Shown piece by piece: positions 33,155 to 43,174 of a stretch of DNA of 64,000 nt. The notes under the pieces are model-generated. The model searched no databases. It was not told where the DNA came from and saw only the letters and a list, made by a program, of their open reading frames with translations. The position numbers and the translations under genes were made by a program. The stretch is from Desulfurobacterium atlanticum (GTDB lineage Bacteria > Aquificota > Aquificia > Desulfurobacteriales > Desulfurobacteriaceae), in NCBI RefSeq assembly GCF_900188395.1, contig NZ_FZOB01000003.1, positions 124,001 to 188,000 on the forward strand. Direction: 5' to 3'. The first letter of the stretch is position 1, and every line of letters starts with the position of its first letter.

Positions 33155-35051
33155 TTTTGTCCTCTTTTGAGGCTTTATGTTTATTGATGTATATTGCAAG
33201 GACAGAGATGGAGGATGGTCTTATGCCTTCAAGCCTTGATGCCTGTCCTAAAGTTAAAGGTTTTGCTTCTTTTAACTTCTGTTTTTCTTCTGTTGAAATT
33301 GGTACACTGTCGTAATCAAAATCTTCAGGTATTTTTATGTTCTCTATTTTTCTAAACTTTTTTACATCTTCAAGCTGTCTGTTGATATAGCCTTCATACT
33401 TTATTTCAATTTCGGCTTCTTCAAGGGCCTCTTTTATAAGTTTTTCATCATCTTCACCGACGTCAAATTCAATCAGTTTTAGAATCTCTTCAAGCTTCAC
33501 CTCCGGTCTTTTAAGTATCTGGTAGCATAATATAGATTCTTTTAAAGGTGTTGATCCCTCCTTCTCAAGAACGGGGTTGATAACTTCAGGTTTGAGTTTT
33601 ATCTCTTTTAGCTTGCTGATGAAAACCTTAACAAGTGAGTATTTTTTCTCCACTCTTTCATACTGCTCTTTTGTTAAAAGACCGAATTTGTATCCGTATT
33701 TTGCAAGGCGAAGATCTGCGTTATCATATCTTAAAAGAAGTCTGTATTCTGCTCTTGAAGTGAAAAGCCTGTAAGGTTCTCTTACTCCTTTATTAACAAG
33801 GTCATCTATCATTACGCCGATGTATGCTTCATCCCTTCCAGGCACAAATCTTTCATCACTTCCTTTTGCGTAAAGGGCTGCATTTATTCCTGCAACTATA
33901 CCCTGACCGGCTGCTTCTTCATATCCAGTTGTTCCGTTTATCTGCCCTGCGTTAAAAAGGCCTTTTATCTGCTTTGTTTCAAGAGTTGGATAAAGATGGG
34001 TCGGGTCTATAAAGTCATACTCTATACCGTAAGCTGGTCTTATAATTTTTGCGTTTTCAAGCCCGGGAATTGAATGGATAATCTCAACCTGCACATCGTA
34101 GGGAAGGCTTGTGGATGTTCCGTTCGGGTAAAATTCAATTGTGTTTCTCCCTTCTGGCTCTACAAATACATGGTGTCTTTCTCTATCAGGAAACTTAACA
34201 ATTTTATCTTCTATAGAAGGGCAGTATCTTACTCCTGCTCCTGTTATAAGTTTCTTTTCTCCATACATCGGAGAGCGGTGAAGATTTCTTCTTATTATTT
34301 CATGAGTTTCAGGTGTGGTGTAAGTTATGTAACATGGAATCTGCTCAATTTTTCGCGGTCTGGTCCAGAAAGAGAAGAATGGAGGTGGCTCATCTCCCGG
34401 CTGCTCTTCCATCTTTGAAAAGTCAATGGTTCTGCCATCTATTCTTGTGGGGGTTCCTGTTTTTAATCTTCCAACTCTAAATCCGTGTTTTCTGTAAAAA
34501 TCTGAAAGTTTATTGGCGGAAGGCTCCCACATTCTTCCGCCTTCAAACTCATCAAAACCTATTATTATTTTTCCTTTGAGGAAAGTTCCGGCGGTTACTA
34601 TAACAGCTTTTGCTCTGTATCTTGCACCTATGTGTGTTATCACTCCTTTAACCTTACCGTTTTCAACGATAATATCATCAACTGTCTGCTGGATCACATA
34701 CAGATTATCGGTGTGTTCAATAATCTGACGCATTCTATTTCTGTATGCTTCTTTGTCAGCTTGTGCTCTGGGGGCTCTTACCGCAGGGCCTTTTCTTCTA
34801 TTTAAAAGTCGGAACTGGATGCCGGTTTCATCTATGTTTTTTGCCATCTCTCCACCAAGGGCATCTATCTCTCTTACGACAGTTCCCTTGGCTACTCCAC
34901 CGATTGAAGGATTGCAGGACATTTCCGCTATTTTGTCAACATTAATTGTGAAAAGAGCTGTTTTACATCCCATACGGGCACTTGCAAGAGAAGCTTCACA
35001 TCCTGCATGCCCTGCTCCTACAACAATCACATCAAAAACATCATCCCACAT
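33147..35051 (-). CDS. mnmG: tRNA uridine-34 carboxymethylaminomethyl enzyme, FAD subunit
   Basis: A 634-residue MnmG (GidA) that with MnmE modifies U34 of several tRNAs. The FAD site VIVVGAGHAGCEA, CNPSIGGVAKGT, and the middle block YCPSIEDKIVKFPDR are diagnostic. The C-terminal helical region that contacts MnmE ends in a RLEGIRPSSISVL segment. Length is usual for the family. It follows the SAM hydrolase gene with no gap and overlaps rsmG. Confidence 0.96.
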   Translation of the reverse strand: MWDDVFDVIVVGAGHAGCEASLASARMGCKTALFTINVDKIAEMSCNPSIGGVAKGTVVREIDALGGEMAKNIDETGIQFRLLNRRKGPAVRAPRAQADKEAYRNRMRQIIEHTDNLYVIQQTVDDIIVENGKVKGVITHIGARYRAKAVIVTAGTFLKGKIIIGFDEFEGGRMWEPSANKLSDFYRKHGFRVGRLKTGTPTRIDGRTIDFSKMEEQPGDEPPPFFSFWTRPRKIEQIPCYITYTTPETHEIIRRNLHRSPMYGEKKLITGAGVRYCPSIEDKIVKFPDRERHHVFVEPEGRNTIEFYPNGTSTSLPYDVQVEIIHSIPGLENAKIIRPAYGIEYDFIDPTHLYPTLETKQIKGLFNAGQINGTTGYEEAAGQGIVAGINAALYAKGSDERFVPGRDEAYIGVMIDDLVNKGVREPYRLFTSRAEYRLLLRYDNADLRLAKYGYKFGLLTKEQYERVEKKYSLVKVFISKLKEIKLKPEVINPVLEKEGSTPLKESILCYQILKRPEVKLEEILKLIEFDVGEDDEKLIKEALEEAEIEIKYEGYINRQLEDVKKFRKIENIKIPEDFDYDSVPISTEEKQKLKEAKPLTLGQASRLEGIRPSSISVLAIYINKHKASKEDKSA

Positions 35052-35819
35052 TTAAAACTCCAGTATCACTTTTGTTCCTCTGTTTGCTTTTAAAAGTTTT
35101 GAGGCTGCACTCATATACGCAACTATCTGGTAGTGCCCTTCGGGGTTTATAGAGATGAAGCAAGTTCCTTTTTTATAGTTTTTAAAGTGTTCTGAAGCGG
35201 TTATTATTTCAACTCCGTTTATTATTGCTTTTTTAGGTAGTTTTCCTGTATTTTCCATATTAAGAATTAAGTTTCCAAAACTGTCCACATCTAAAACAAG
35301 ACACTCAAACTTTCCCGGAGCAATCTCTTTAGGAGATGGAATTCTGAACCGCTTTATTATTGACAGTTCTCTTTCATCTCCAAGGTAAAATGGAGATTGA
35401 AATTTGGCAAGTTGAGCAGCTATTGGTGCTAACTGGTTTCTGCCTCTAAAGTGTCCTTTTCCCTGAATAAAGTAGTGGTCTGCAACGATTTCATAAACAG
35501 AGTCTGCAGGTTCTTCTTCAAGCATCAGGCTTGGAATTCCGTTATTTGGAGTAACAATATAATATTTCTCAGTTGAAATTATTATAAGTTCGGCTGAAGG
35601 GTCAGGATCAACAGCAATTAGAAATACCGTTCCTGACGGAAAGTATTTATATGACCATTTAAGTTTTAAAGCTGCATCAACAAGGTCAAAAGGTCTTACA
35701 GAATGTGTAATGTCAACGACTTTCGCTTCATTGTTATTGTTATATAAAGTAGCTTTTAAAGTTCCAACATAGTGGTCTTTGGTTCCAAAATCTGTTATTA
35801 CTGCTATAAGATTTTCCAT
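35052..35819 (-). CDS. SAM hydrolase (DUF62 family)
   Basis: A 255-residue S-adenosyl-L-methionine hydroxide adenosyltransferase, which splits SAM with water to adenosine and methionine. The N-terminal ITDFGTKDHYVG, the central VVDITHSVRPFD, and TPNNGIPS with GRNQLAPIAA are family marks. Related to chlorinases and fluorinases, but hydrolase activity is the usual function. CCGGAGAG precedes the ATG. Its stop abuts the mnmG start. Confidence 0.9.
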   Translation of the reverse strand: MENLIAVITDFGTKDHYVGTLKATLYNNNNEAKVVDITHSVRPFDLVDAALKLKWSYKYFPSGTVFLIAVDPDPSAELIIISTEKYYIVTPNNGIPSLMLEEEPADSVYEIVADHYFIQGKGHFRGRNQLAPIAAQLAKFQSPFYLGDERELSIIKRFRIPSPKEIAPGKFECLVLDVDSFGNLILNMENTGKLPKKAIINGVEIITASEHFKNYKKGTCFISINPEGHYQIVAYMSAASKLLKANRGTKVILEF

Positions 35820-35864
35820 TTCTAACTCTCCGGAATGTTCAGTTCTATGTAAAGTAATTTTACT

Positions 35865-36632
35865 CTATTTCACTTCAAATTTTACTTTCAAAGTAAGGCT
35901 ATTTAAATTTCTTAACTCTTCTGGAAATGGAGGGAAAGGAGCCGAGCTGTAGATTGCATTTATTGCTGAGTCGTTAAACAGACTATCTTCTGATAGTTTT
36001 TCTATATTAAACGATGTGAGCTTTCCGTTTTTATCAAGAGTGAAGGAGAGTTCAACCAGTAGCTTTTTGTTGCTGTTAGTGTAGGGATTTTGCCAGTTTT
36101 CCATAATTTTTCTTTTTATCTGTAAAGCATACTCTGCTATCGGTGAACCTTTTACTTTCAGGTCGGAAAAAGAACTCTTTTCTTTCTCACCTGCGCTGTC
36201 TGAAATTGAGAAAGTGTATCTTGCATTTCCTGTGGCTCTGTTATTAACCCTTTTTGAGCTTATAGCATCTTTTCTTCCTGTCTTTGGTGCAGGTATTGCT
36301 TTTGAGAGTCCCTTCCTTTTTACAGGAAAAGTTATGCTTTTTTTTGTTTCTCCTTTTCCGGATCGCTTTATTTTCATTCCCCGGGGAATTTCTACTTTAT
36401 AGTTTTCTCCAGATGTTGTGGTTGATTTTCCCGGGTTGCTTTTAAGGGCTATAAGATTTGATTCAACTTCTGTGTCAAGACTAAAAGCGTTAAAATCTAC
36501 CACTTCAAATTCTGATGTTTTAAAAACGGTGTTTTTGATTTGAAAGAAAGTTAAAATGAAAATGTGAATTACAAGCGAAACTGTAAATGCAAAGATATCA
36601 AGTTTTCTGTAGTTTTTTTCAAAACTTTCCAA
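35865..36632 (-). CDS. TonB-like energy transducer
   Basis: A 255-residue protein with a single N-terminal helix (about 14-31), a long basic, low-complexity spacer, and a C-terminal TonB/TolA-type domain (about 165-255). The domain starts IAEYALQIKRKIMENWQNP and ends in alternating strands. It probably couples inner-membrane proton motive force to outer-membrane receptors; exbB and exbD are not nearby. Start is TTG with TTAGGAAAG upstream. Confidence 0.8.
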   Translation of the reverse strand: MESFEKNYRKLDIFAFTVSLVIHIFILTFFQIKNTVFKTSEFEVVDFNAFSLDTEVESNLIALKSNPGKSTTTSGENYKVEIPRGMKIKRSGKGETKKSITFPVKRKGLSKAIPAPKTGRKDAISSKRVNNRATGNARYTFSISDSAGEKEKSSFSDLKVKGSPIAEYALQIKRKIMENWQNPYTNSNKKLLVELSFTLDKNGKLTSFNIEKLSEDSLFNDSAINAIYSSAPFPPFPEELRNLNSLTLKVKFEVK

Positions 36633-36665
36633 AGTTTTCTTTCCTAAGGTAAATATTTATTTTTC

Positions 36666-36741
36666 TGGAGCGGGCGACGGGACTTGAACCCGCGACCCTC
36701 AGCTTGGGAAGCTGATGCTCTACCACCTGAGCTACGCCCGC
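36666..36741 (-). tRNA. tRNA-Gly (anticodon CCC)
   Basis: A 76-base tRNA: acceptor GCGGGCG with CGCCCGC, D arm GCTCAGGTGGTAGAGC, anticodon stem-loop CAGCTTCCCAAGCTG giving CCC, T arm CGGGTTCAAGTCCCG, discriminator T and encoded CCA. Confidence 0.97.
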
Positions 36742-36841
36742 TTTAAAGCTTTTTACTATTAAAAATGATAGGATATACCCTCCTATAATTCAAGTTTGTT
36801 CTGGTATATTTTGTTGAAAATATTTTGGTGATGGAGGAAAC

Positions 36842-38017
36842 GTGGCTTTAAAATTTTATACTGCAGGCGAATCTCACGGTAAAGGAATCTTTGCCTTTCT
36901 TGATGGAATTCCGGCAAACTTTCCTGTGGATGTTGACTTTATAAACGAAGAACTTCGCAGAAGGCAGGGAGGATACGGCCGCGGTGGCAGGATGAAGATA
37001 GAGAAGGATAGGGTGGAATTTCTTTCAGGTGTAAGACTTGGGAAAACACTCGGTTCTCCGGTTTTAATGGCTGTCTGGAACAGGGATTATGAAAACTGGG
37101 AAGATATAATGAAACCGGAAGAGGGAATACTTCCAGATGACAGGAAAGTTAAAAGACCAAGGCCTGGGCATGCTGATTTAACAGGCTATCTAAAATACAG
37201 TTTTGATGATGTTAGAAATGTTCTTGAACGTTCTTCTGCAAGGGAAACTGCCGGGAGGGTTGCGGCGGGAGCTTTGTGTAAGGATGTATTAAGGCATCTT
37301 GGTATTGAGATTGGAAGTTATGTGACTGCTATAGGTGAGTTTACTGTTTCAAAAGAGTTGTATGGGAATATAGAGTTGTTGGAGCGGTTTAAAAATGCTG
37401 AAAGTTCTGAAGTTAGGATTCCTGTTAAGGATGCGGCTCTTGAGGAGGAGATTAAATCTTACATAGATAGAATGAGGGAGAAAGGGGAAAGTTTAGGTGG
37501 TGTATTTGAGGTTTTTGCTCTTAATGTTCCTGTTGGTCTTGGTTCTCATGTTCAGTGGGACAGAAGGCTTGATGGGAAAATAGCTAAGGCTATGATGAGT
37601 ATTCAGGCAATTAAAGGTGTTGAGATAGGAATGGGATTTGAAAGTGCAGTTACTCCGGGTTCAAAGGTTCATGATGAGATTTTCTATGATAAGGAAAAAG
37701 GTTTTTACAGGGAAACAAATCGTGCCGGCGGTCTTGAAGGTGGAATGACAAACGGAGAGCCGGTGATTGTTAGATGTGCTATGAAGCCTATACCTACACT
37801 TTATAAACCTTTAAGAAGTGTTGACCTTGAAACTTTAAAACCTTTTGAAGCTTCTATTGAACGTTCAGATATATGTGCTGTGCCTGCCGCAAGTGTTGTG
37901 GCTGAAGCGATGCTTGCTATCACGCTTCTTGGAGAGATACTGGAAACGTTTCCAGCAGATGATTTTACTTTCTTAAAACAGATTCTGGATTTTTATAGAG
38001 AACGTCTTAGGAGATAA
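36842..38017 (+). CDS. aroC: Chorismate synthase
   Basis: A 391-residue enzyme that forms chorismate from EPSP, the last shikimate step, using reduced FMN. The family motifs TAGESHGKG, RRQGGYGRGGRM, RPGHADLTGYLKY and ERSSARETAGRVAAG are all present. Start is GTG with GGAGGAAA just before it. Product feeds aromatic amino acids and, through mqnA elsewhere in the window, menaquinone. Confidence 0.97.
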   Translation: MALKFYTAGESHGKGIFAFLDGIPANFPVDVDFINEELRRRQGGYGRGGRMKIEKDRVEFLSGVRLGKTLGSPVLMAVWNRDYENWEDIMKPEEGILPDDRKVKRPRPGHADLTGYLKYSFDDVRNVLERSSARETAGRVAAGALCKDVLRHLGIEIGSYVTAIGEFTVSKELYGNIELLERFKNAESSEVRIPVKDAALEEEIKSYIDRMREKGESLGGVFEVFALNVPVGLGSHVQWDRRLDGKIAKAMMSIQAIKGVEIGMGFESAVTPGSKVHDEIFYDKEKGFYRETNRAGGLEGGMTNGEPVIVRCAMKPIPTLYKPLRSVDLETLKPFEASIERSDICAVPAASVVAEAMLAITLLGEILETFPADDFTFLKQILDFYRERLRR

Positions 38018-38036
38018 AACGCACTGTTTTAGTGTG

Positions 38037-38066
38037 TTGATAAAATGTAAAAATTTTGTAAAATTT
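38037..38066 (+). promoter_or_regulatory. Promoter with paired TGTAAAA elements, nfnAB
   Basis: TTGATA and TAAAAT are separated by 16 bases. Two TGTAAAA copies start at 38046 and 38057, exactly 11 bases apart, and overlap the -10 element. The same 11-base pairing occurs before icd and, less exactly, before aclB. Confidence 0.45.
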
Positions 38067-38097
38067 CCCTACAAATTTCTGGAAACGGGGTGATGAT

Positions 38098-38943
38098 ATG
38101 TACAGGATAGTAAAAAAGCGGGAACTTGCAGAGAATGTGGATGAGTTTGTTATTGAGGCTCCAGAGATTGCTCAAAAAGCAAAACCGGGTCAGTTCGTTA
38201 TTATCAGAATATCAAAAAAAGGGGAGAGAATACCTCTTACAATTGCCGAAAAAGACCCTGAATTTGGAACTATTACTTTGATGGTGCAAAGAGTTGGGAA
38301 GACAACCTTTCACCTTTCCTGTTTTGAAGAGGAACATATTATTCCTGATGTTGTTGGTCCTCTTGGTAAGCCAACCCATATAGAAAAGTGGGGACATGTT
38401 GTTTGTATCGGTGGAGGTCTTGGTCTTGCTCCGATTCACCATATAGCTCAGGGTGTTAAGGAAGCAGGAAACGAAATCACTACAATTATGGGCTTTAGAA
38501 GAAAAGACCTTGTTTTCTGGGAAGATAAGATGAAGCTGCTTTCAGATAAAGTTATAGTGACTACAAATGATGGTTCTTACGGAATGAAAGGGCTTGTTAC
38601 TGATGCTCTTCAAAAGCTGATAGATGATGGTGTTAAGATAGATATGGTTATTACAGCAGGTCCTGTTCCTATGATGAAGGCTGTGGCAGAACTTACTAAA
38701 AAGTATGAAATTCCAACAGTTGCTTCTCTTAATCCTATAATGGTTGACGGAACTGGAATGTGTGGTGCGTGCAGGGTAACAGTTGACGGTGAGGTTAAGT
38801 TTGCCTGCGTTGATGGTCCTGAGTTTGATGCTCATAAGGTTGACTTTGACGAACTTATAAACAGGCTTAATATGTTTAAAACTCTTGAAGCTGAAGCTTT
38901 AAAAATGTTCCAGAAAAAACATTGTGGCTGTGGAAAGGAGTAA
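38098..38943 (+). CDS. nfnA: NfnA-type FAD/NAD-binding subunit
   Basis: A 281-residue ferredoxin-NADP reductase-like subunit. Residues 1-95 form the FAD barrel, followed by an NAD(P) domain with CIGGGLGLAPIHHIA. A C-terminal [2Fe-2S] site lies around MCGACRVTVDGEVKFACVDG (cysteines spaced C-x2-C ... C). A final CGCG-type tail is present. With NfnB it forms NADH-dependent reduced ferredoxin:NADP oxidoreductase, which makes NADPH by electron bifurcation. Sulfide dehydrogenase (SudB) is the alternative name for close relatives. Confidence 0.88.
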   Translation: MYRIVKKRELAENVDEFVIEAPEIAQKAKPGQFVIIRISKKGERIPLTIAEKDPEFGTITLMVQRVGKTTFHLSCFEEEHIIPDVVGPLGKPTHIEKWGHVVCIGGGLGLAPIHHIAQGVKEAGNEITTIMGFRRKDLVFWEDKMKLLSDKVIVTTNDGSYGMKGLVTDALQKLIDDGVKIDMVITAGPVPMMKAVAELTKKYEIPTVASLNPIMVDGTGMCGACRVTVDGEVKFACVDGPEFDAHKVDFDELINRLNMFKTLEAEALKMFQKKHCGCGKE

Positions 38944-40341
<1,398 letters not shown>

Positions 40342-40347
40342 TTGTTT

Positions 40348-40377
40348 AAGGGGGAAAGGTTCCCCCTTATTTTTTAA
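40348..40377 (+). terminator. Terminator after nfnB
   Basis: A perfect 9-base stem AAGGGGGAA/TTCCCCCTT with a 3-base loop is followed by ATTTTTTAA. It overlaps the 3' end of the convergent gene at 40367. Confidence 0.85.
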
Positions 40378-40681
40378 CTTCTTTTCCAATTTTTTCTTCA
40401 ACCGATTTTATCTTTTGGATTAAGCGGTTGCTTCTCCCCTTTCTAATGTCAAACTTTACTGTGGAGTAAACTCTGTTACAATCTGGTTCAAGTTGCTGGT
40501 ATGCCTTTTTCAGGATTTCAAGAGCCTCATCCATCGTTTCTGTTTCAAACACTGTTCCCATCGGAGTTAATTTGTATTCTACTCCTGACTCGTCTATCAT
40601 CTTTATAATTCTGCTTACGTATTTACTTACACTTTCTCCCTTATCGGTAGGGAACATGGCAAATTCCACAAGTACTGACAT
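40367..40681 (-). CDS. MTH1187-family thiamine-binding-type protein
   Basis: A 104-residue protein of the MTH1187/YkoF-like (DUF77) group. It opens SVLVEFAMFPTDKGESVSKYV and contains YKLTPMGTVFETETMDEAL, both typical. Relatives bind thiamine or related small molecules; the cellular role is unclear. The ATG at 40681 has GAGGAGGTG upstream. Divergent from icd. Confidence 0.85.
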   Translation of the reverse strand: MSVLVEFAMFPTDKGESVSKYVSRIIKMIDESGVEYKLTPMGTVFETETMDEALEILKKAYQQLEPDCNRVYSTVKFDIRKGRSNRLIQKIKSVEEKIGKEVKK

Positions 40682-40700
40682 TTTACACCTCCTCAATATT

Positions 40701-40764
40701 TGTAAAAAAAATGTAAAAATTTTTTTACTTCTGACTTGTAAAATTTTTGTAAAAATTATATAAT
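40701..40764 (+). promoter_or_regulatory. icd promoter with two TGTAAAA pairs
   Basis: TTGTAA (40736-40741) and TATAAT (40759-40764) are separated by 17 bases. TGTAAAA copies start at 40701, 40712, 40737 and 40748, so two pairs each have 11-base spacing. The second pair overlaps the promoter, which is where a repressor or activator could act. Confidence 0.55.
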
Positions 40765-40857
40765 CTCACAGTAGTAGCAAAGGATATTGCTATTTAACAG
40801 TTTAATTTAAAAATAGAATTTTTGAAATAAAAAAACCACTTTAAAGGAGGAAGGAGA

Positions 40858-43074
40858 ATGGCAAAAAGGCCAACGATTATCTGGACAAAAGTTGATGAGG
40901 CACCTGCGCTGGCAACCTATTCTTTACTGCCAATTGTAAAGGCTTTTACAAAACCAGCAGGTGTAGATGTAGAGCTTAGAGATATTTCTCTTGCTGGTAG
41001 AGTTCTTGCACAGTTTGGAATTGTTCCTGATGACCTTGCTTACCTTGGTGAGCTTGTGTGGAAACCAGAGGCTAATATAGTTAAACTTCCAAATATTTCT
41101 GCTTCTCTTCCACAGCTTCTTGATACAATAAAGGAGCTTCAATCTCAAGGTTACGATATTCCAGATTATCCTGAGAATCCTCAGACAGAAGAGGAGAAAG
41201 AGATAAAAGCCAAGTATGACAGATGTATAGGTAGTGTTGTTAACCCAGTTTTAAGGCAGGGTAACTCTGACAGACGTATAGCTCCACCTGTTAAAGAGTA
41301 TGCAAGGAAACATCCTCACAGAATGGGAGAGGTTTCTCCAAAATCTGAAAGCTATGTTGCTCACATGAAAAGTGGAGATTTTTATGAGCATGAAAAATCT
41401 GTAACGCTCCGTAAAGATACAAAATTAAGGTATGAGTTTGTTGATAAAGATGGCAATGTTACCGTTCTTAAAGAGATTGATGCCGGAATGGGTGATGTTA
41501 TTGACGCTACATATATGAGCAGAAAGAGACTGAGAGAATTTTTTGATGAAGTTATAAACGATGCAAAAGAGAAGGACATTCTTTTCTCTCTTCACGTTAA
41601 AGCTACAATGATGAGGGTTTCTGACCCTGTAATTTTTGGTGATGCTATAAGAGTTTACTATAAAGAACTTTTTGAAAAGTTTGGGAAAGAGCTTGAAGAG
41701 ATCGGTTTTGACCCTAACAGGGGATTATCAGACCTTGAAAAAAGACTTTCAAAGCTTCCACCTGAAAAGCAGGAGGAGATCAAAAAGACAATAGAAGAGA
41801 TTTATAAAAAGCAACCAAGACTCTATATGGTAGATTCAGATCAAGGTATTACAAACCTTCACAGGCCAAACGATGTGATTATTGATGCTTCTGTTCCTGC
41901 TGTTATTAAAAACGGCCTTAAAGGATGGGGTCCATCAGGAGAAACTGATGATTGTGTTATAACTATTCCAGACCGTTCCTACGCGACAATGTACAGTGAG
42001 ATTGTTGAAGATATAAAGGTTCGCGGTCAGTTTGATCCTACAAAGGTTGGAACTGTTCAAAATGTCGGTCTTATGGCTATGAAAGCTGAGGAGTACGGTT
42101 CTCACGATAAAACTTTCTTCCCATCATCTGACGGCGTAATAAGAGTTGTTGATGAAGATGGAAATGTTCTTCTTGAGCATGAAGTTGAGCAGGGAGATAT
42201 TTATAGAAGCTGCCATACAAAAGATATTGCAATTCGTGACTGGGTTAAACTTGCTGTTAATAGGGCAAAAGAATCAGGATATCCAATAGTATTCTGGCTT
42301 GACTCTTTAAGAGCTCACGACAGAGAGCTTATTGAAAAAGTTAAAGAAGAACTTCAAAAGTATGACCTTTCCGATGTTGAGTGGTACATAAAAGCTCCAA
42401 GAGAAGCTATGAAATTTACACTTGAAAGATTTAGAAAAGGTGAAGGGACAATTGCTGTTACTGGAAACGTTCTAAGAGACTACCTTACAGACCTTTTCCC
42501 AATTATTGAGGTTGGAACAAGTGCAAGGGCTCTCTCTATTGTTCCTGAGATTGCCGGTGGCGGTCTTTTTGAAACTGGTGCTGGTGGTTCTGCTCCTAAG
42601 CATGTTCAGCAGTTTGTTAAGGAAGGACATCTTAGATGGGATTCACTTGGAGAGTTTCTTGCTCTTGTAGAATCTTTAAAGCTTGCATACAAACAGGCTG
42701 GCGGAGATAACAAGAAAATTCTTGTTGTTGCAGAGGCTCTTTCAAAAGCTGCAAGTAAATATCTTGATAACGATAAGACTCCTAAAAGAAAGGTTGGGCA
42801 GCTTGATACAAGAGGTAGCCACTACTGGCTTGCTCGTTACTGGGCTGAGGAGCTTGCTGCTCAAACAGAAGATGCAGAACTTGCAAAAATCTTTGAACCT
42901 GTAGCTGCTGCTCTTGTTGAGAATGAAGAGAAAATTCTTGGTGAGATTGATGCTACTCAAGGTAAGCCTCAGGATATCGGCGGATACTATAATCCTGACG
43001 ATGCAAAGGCTGAAGCTGCAATGAGGCCAAGCAAAACTCTTAATGAAATTATTGACTCTCTTCTAAATGGATAA
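40858..43074 (+). CDS. icd: Monomeric NADP-dependent isocitrate dehydrogenase
   Basis: A 738-residue enzyme of the monomeric IDH class (about twice the size of the common dimeric subunit). Typical blocks are TIIWTKVDEAPALATYSLLP at the start, then GNSDRRIAPPVK, MGEVSPKSESYVAHM and GSAPKHVQQFVKEGHLRWD (substrate and NADP region). In an rTCA organism it would carboxylate 2-oxoglutarate to isocitrate. AAAGGAGGAAGGAG lies just before the ATG. It is followed by aclB and aclA. Confidence 0.96.
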   Translation: MAKRPTIIWTKVDEAPALATYSLLPIVKAFTKPAGVDVELRDISLAGRVLAQFGIVPDDLAYLGELVWKPEANIVKLPNISASLPQLLDTIKELQSQGYDIPDYPENPQTEEEKEIKAKYDRCIGSVVNPVLRQGNSDRRIAPPVKEYARKHPHRMGEVSPKSESYVAHMKSGDFYEHEKSVTLRKDTKLRYEFVDKDGNVTVLKEIDAGMGDVIDATYMSRKRLREFFDEVINDAKEKDILFSLHVKATMMRVSDPVIFGDAIRVYYKELFEKFGKELEEIGFDPNRGLSDLEKRLSKLPPEKQEEIKKTIEEIYKKQPRLYMVDSDQGITNLHRPNDVIIDASVPAVIKNGLKGWGPSGETDDCVITIPDRSYATMYSEIVEDIKVRGQFDPTKVGTVQNVGLMAMKAEEYGSHDKTFFPSSDGVIRVVDEDGNVLLEHEVEQGDIYRSCHTKDIAIRDWVKLAVNRAKESGYPIVFWLDSLRAHDRELIEKVKEELQKYDLSDVEWYIKAPREAMKFTLERFRKGEGTIAVTGNVLRDYLTDLFPIIEVGTSARALSIVPEIAGGGLFETGAGGSAPKHVQQFVKEGHLRWDSLGEFLALVESLKLAYKQAGGDNKKILVVAEALSKAASKYLDNDKTPKRKVGQLDTRGSHYWLARYWAEELAAQTEDAELAKIFEPVAAALVENEEKILGEIDATQGKPQDIGGYYNPDDAKAEAAMRPSKTLNEIIDSLLNG

Positions 43075-43092
43075 GTTTGTGGAGAGAAAAGA

Positions 43093-43110
43093 TGTTAAAA
43101 ATTTGATAAT
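43093..43110 (+). promoter_or_regulatory. Degenerate TGTAAAA-type pair upstream of aclB
   Basis: TGTTAAAAATTTGATAAT has two related half-elements 11 bases apart, like the pairs before nfnA and icd. It lies in the icd-aclB gap, 65 bases before the aclB start. The match is looser than at the other sites. Confidence 0.3.
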
Positions 43111-43117
43111 ATACGGG

Positions 43118-43151
43118 GGTGCGCTTTTAGGGCGCACCTCTTTGATTTTAA
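43118..43151 (+). terminator. Terminator after icd
   Basis: A 7-base stem GGTGCGC/GCGCACC with a 7-base loop is followed by TCTTTGATTTT. It may only partly stop transcription before aclB. Confidence 0.65.
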
Positions 43152-43174
43152 AGAACTTCTAAGGAGGAAACAGT

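Noticed and set aside
38022-38043. Weak hairpin after aroC as a terminator
   Set aside because: The short stem includes a G-U pair and no T-run follows; it also overlaps the -35 of the nfnA promoter.
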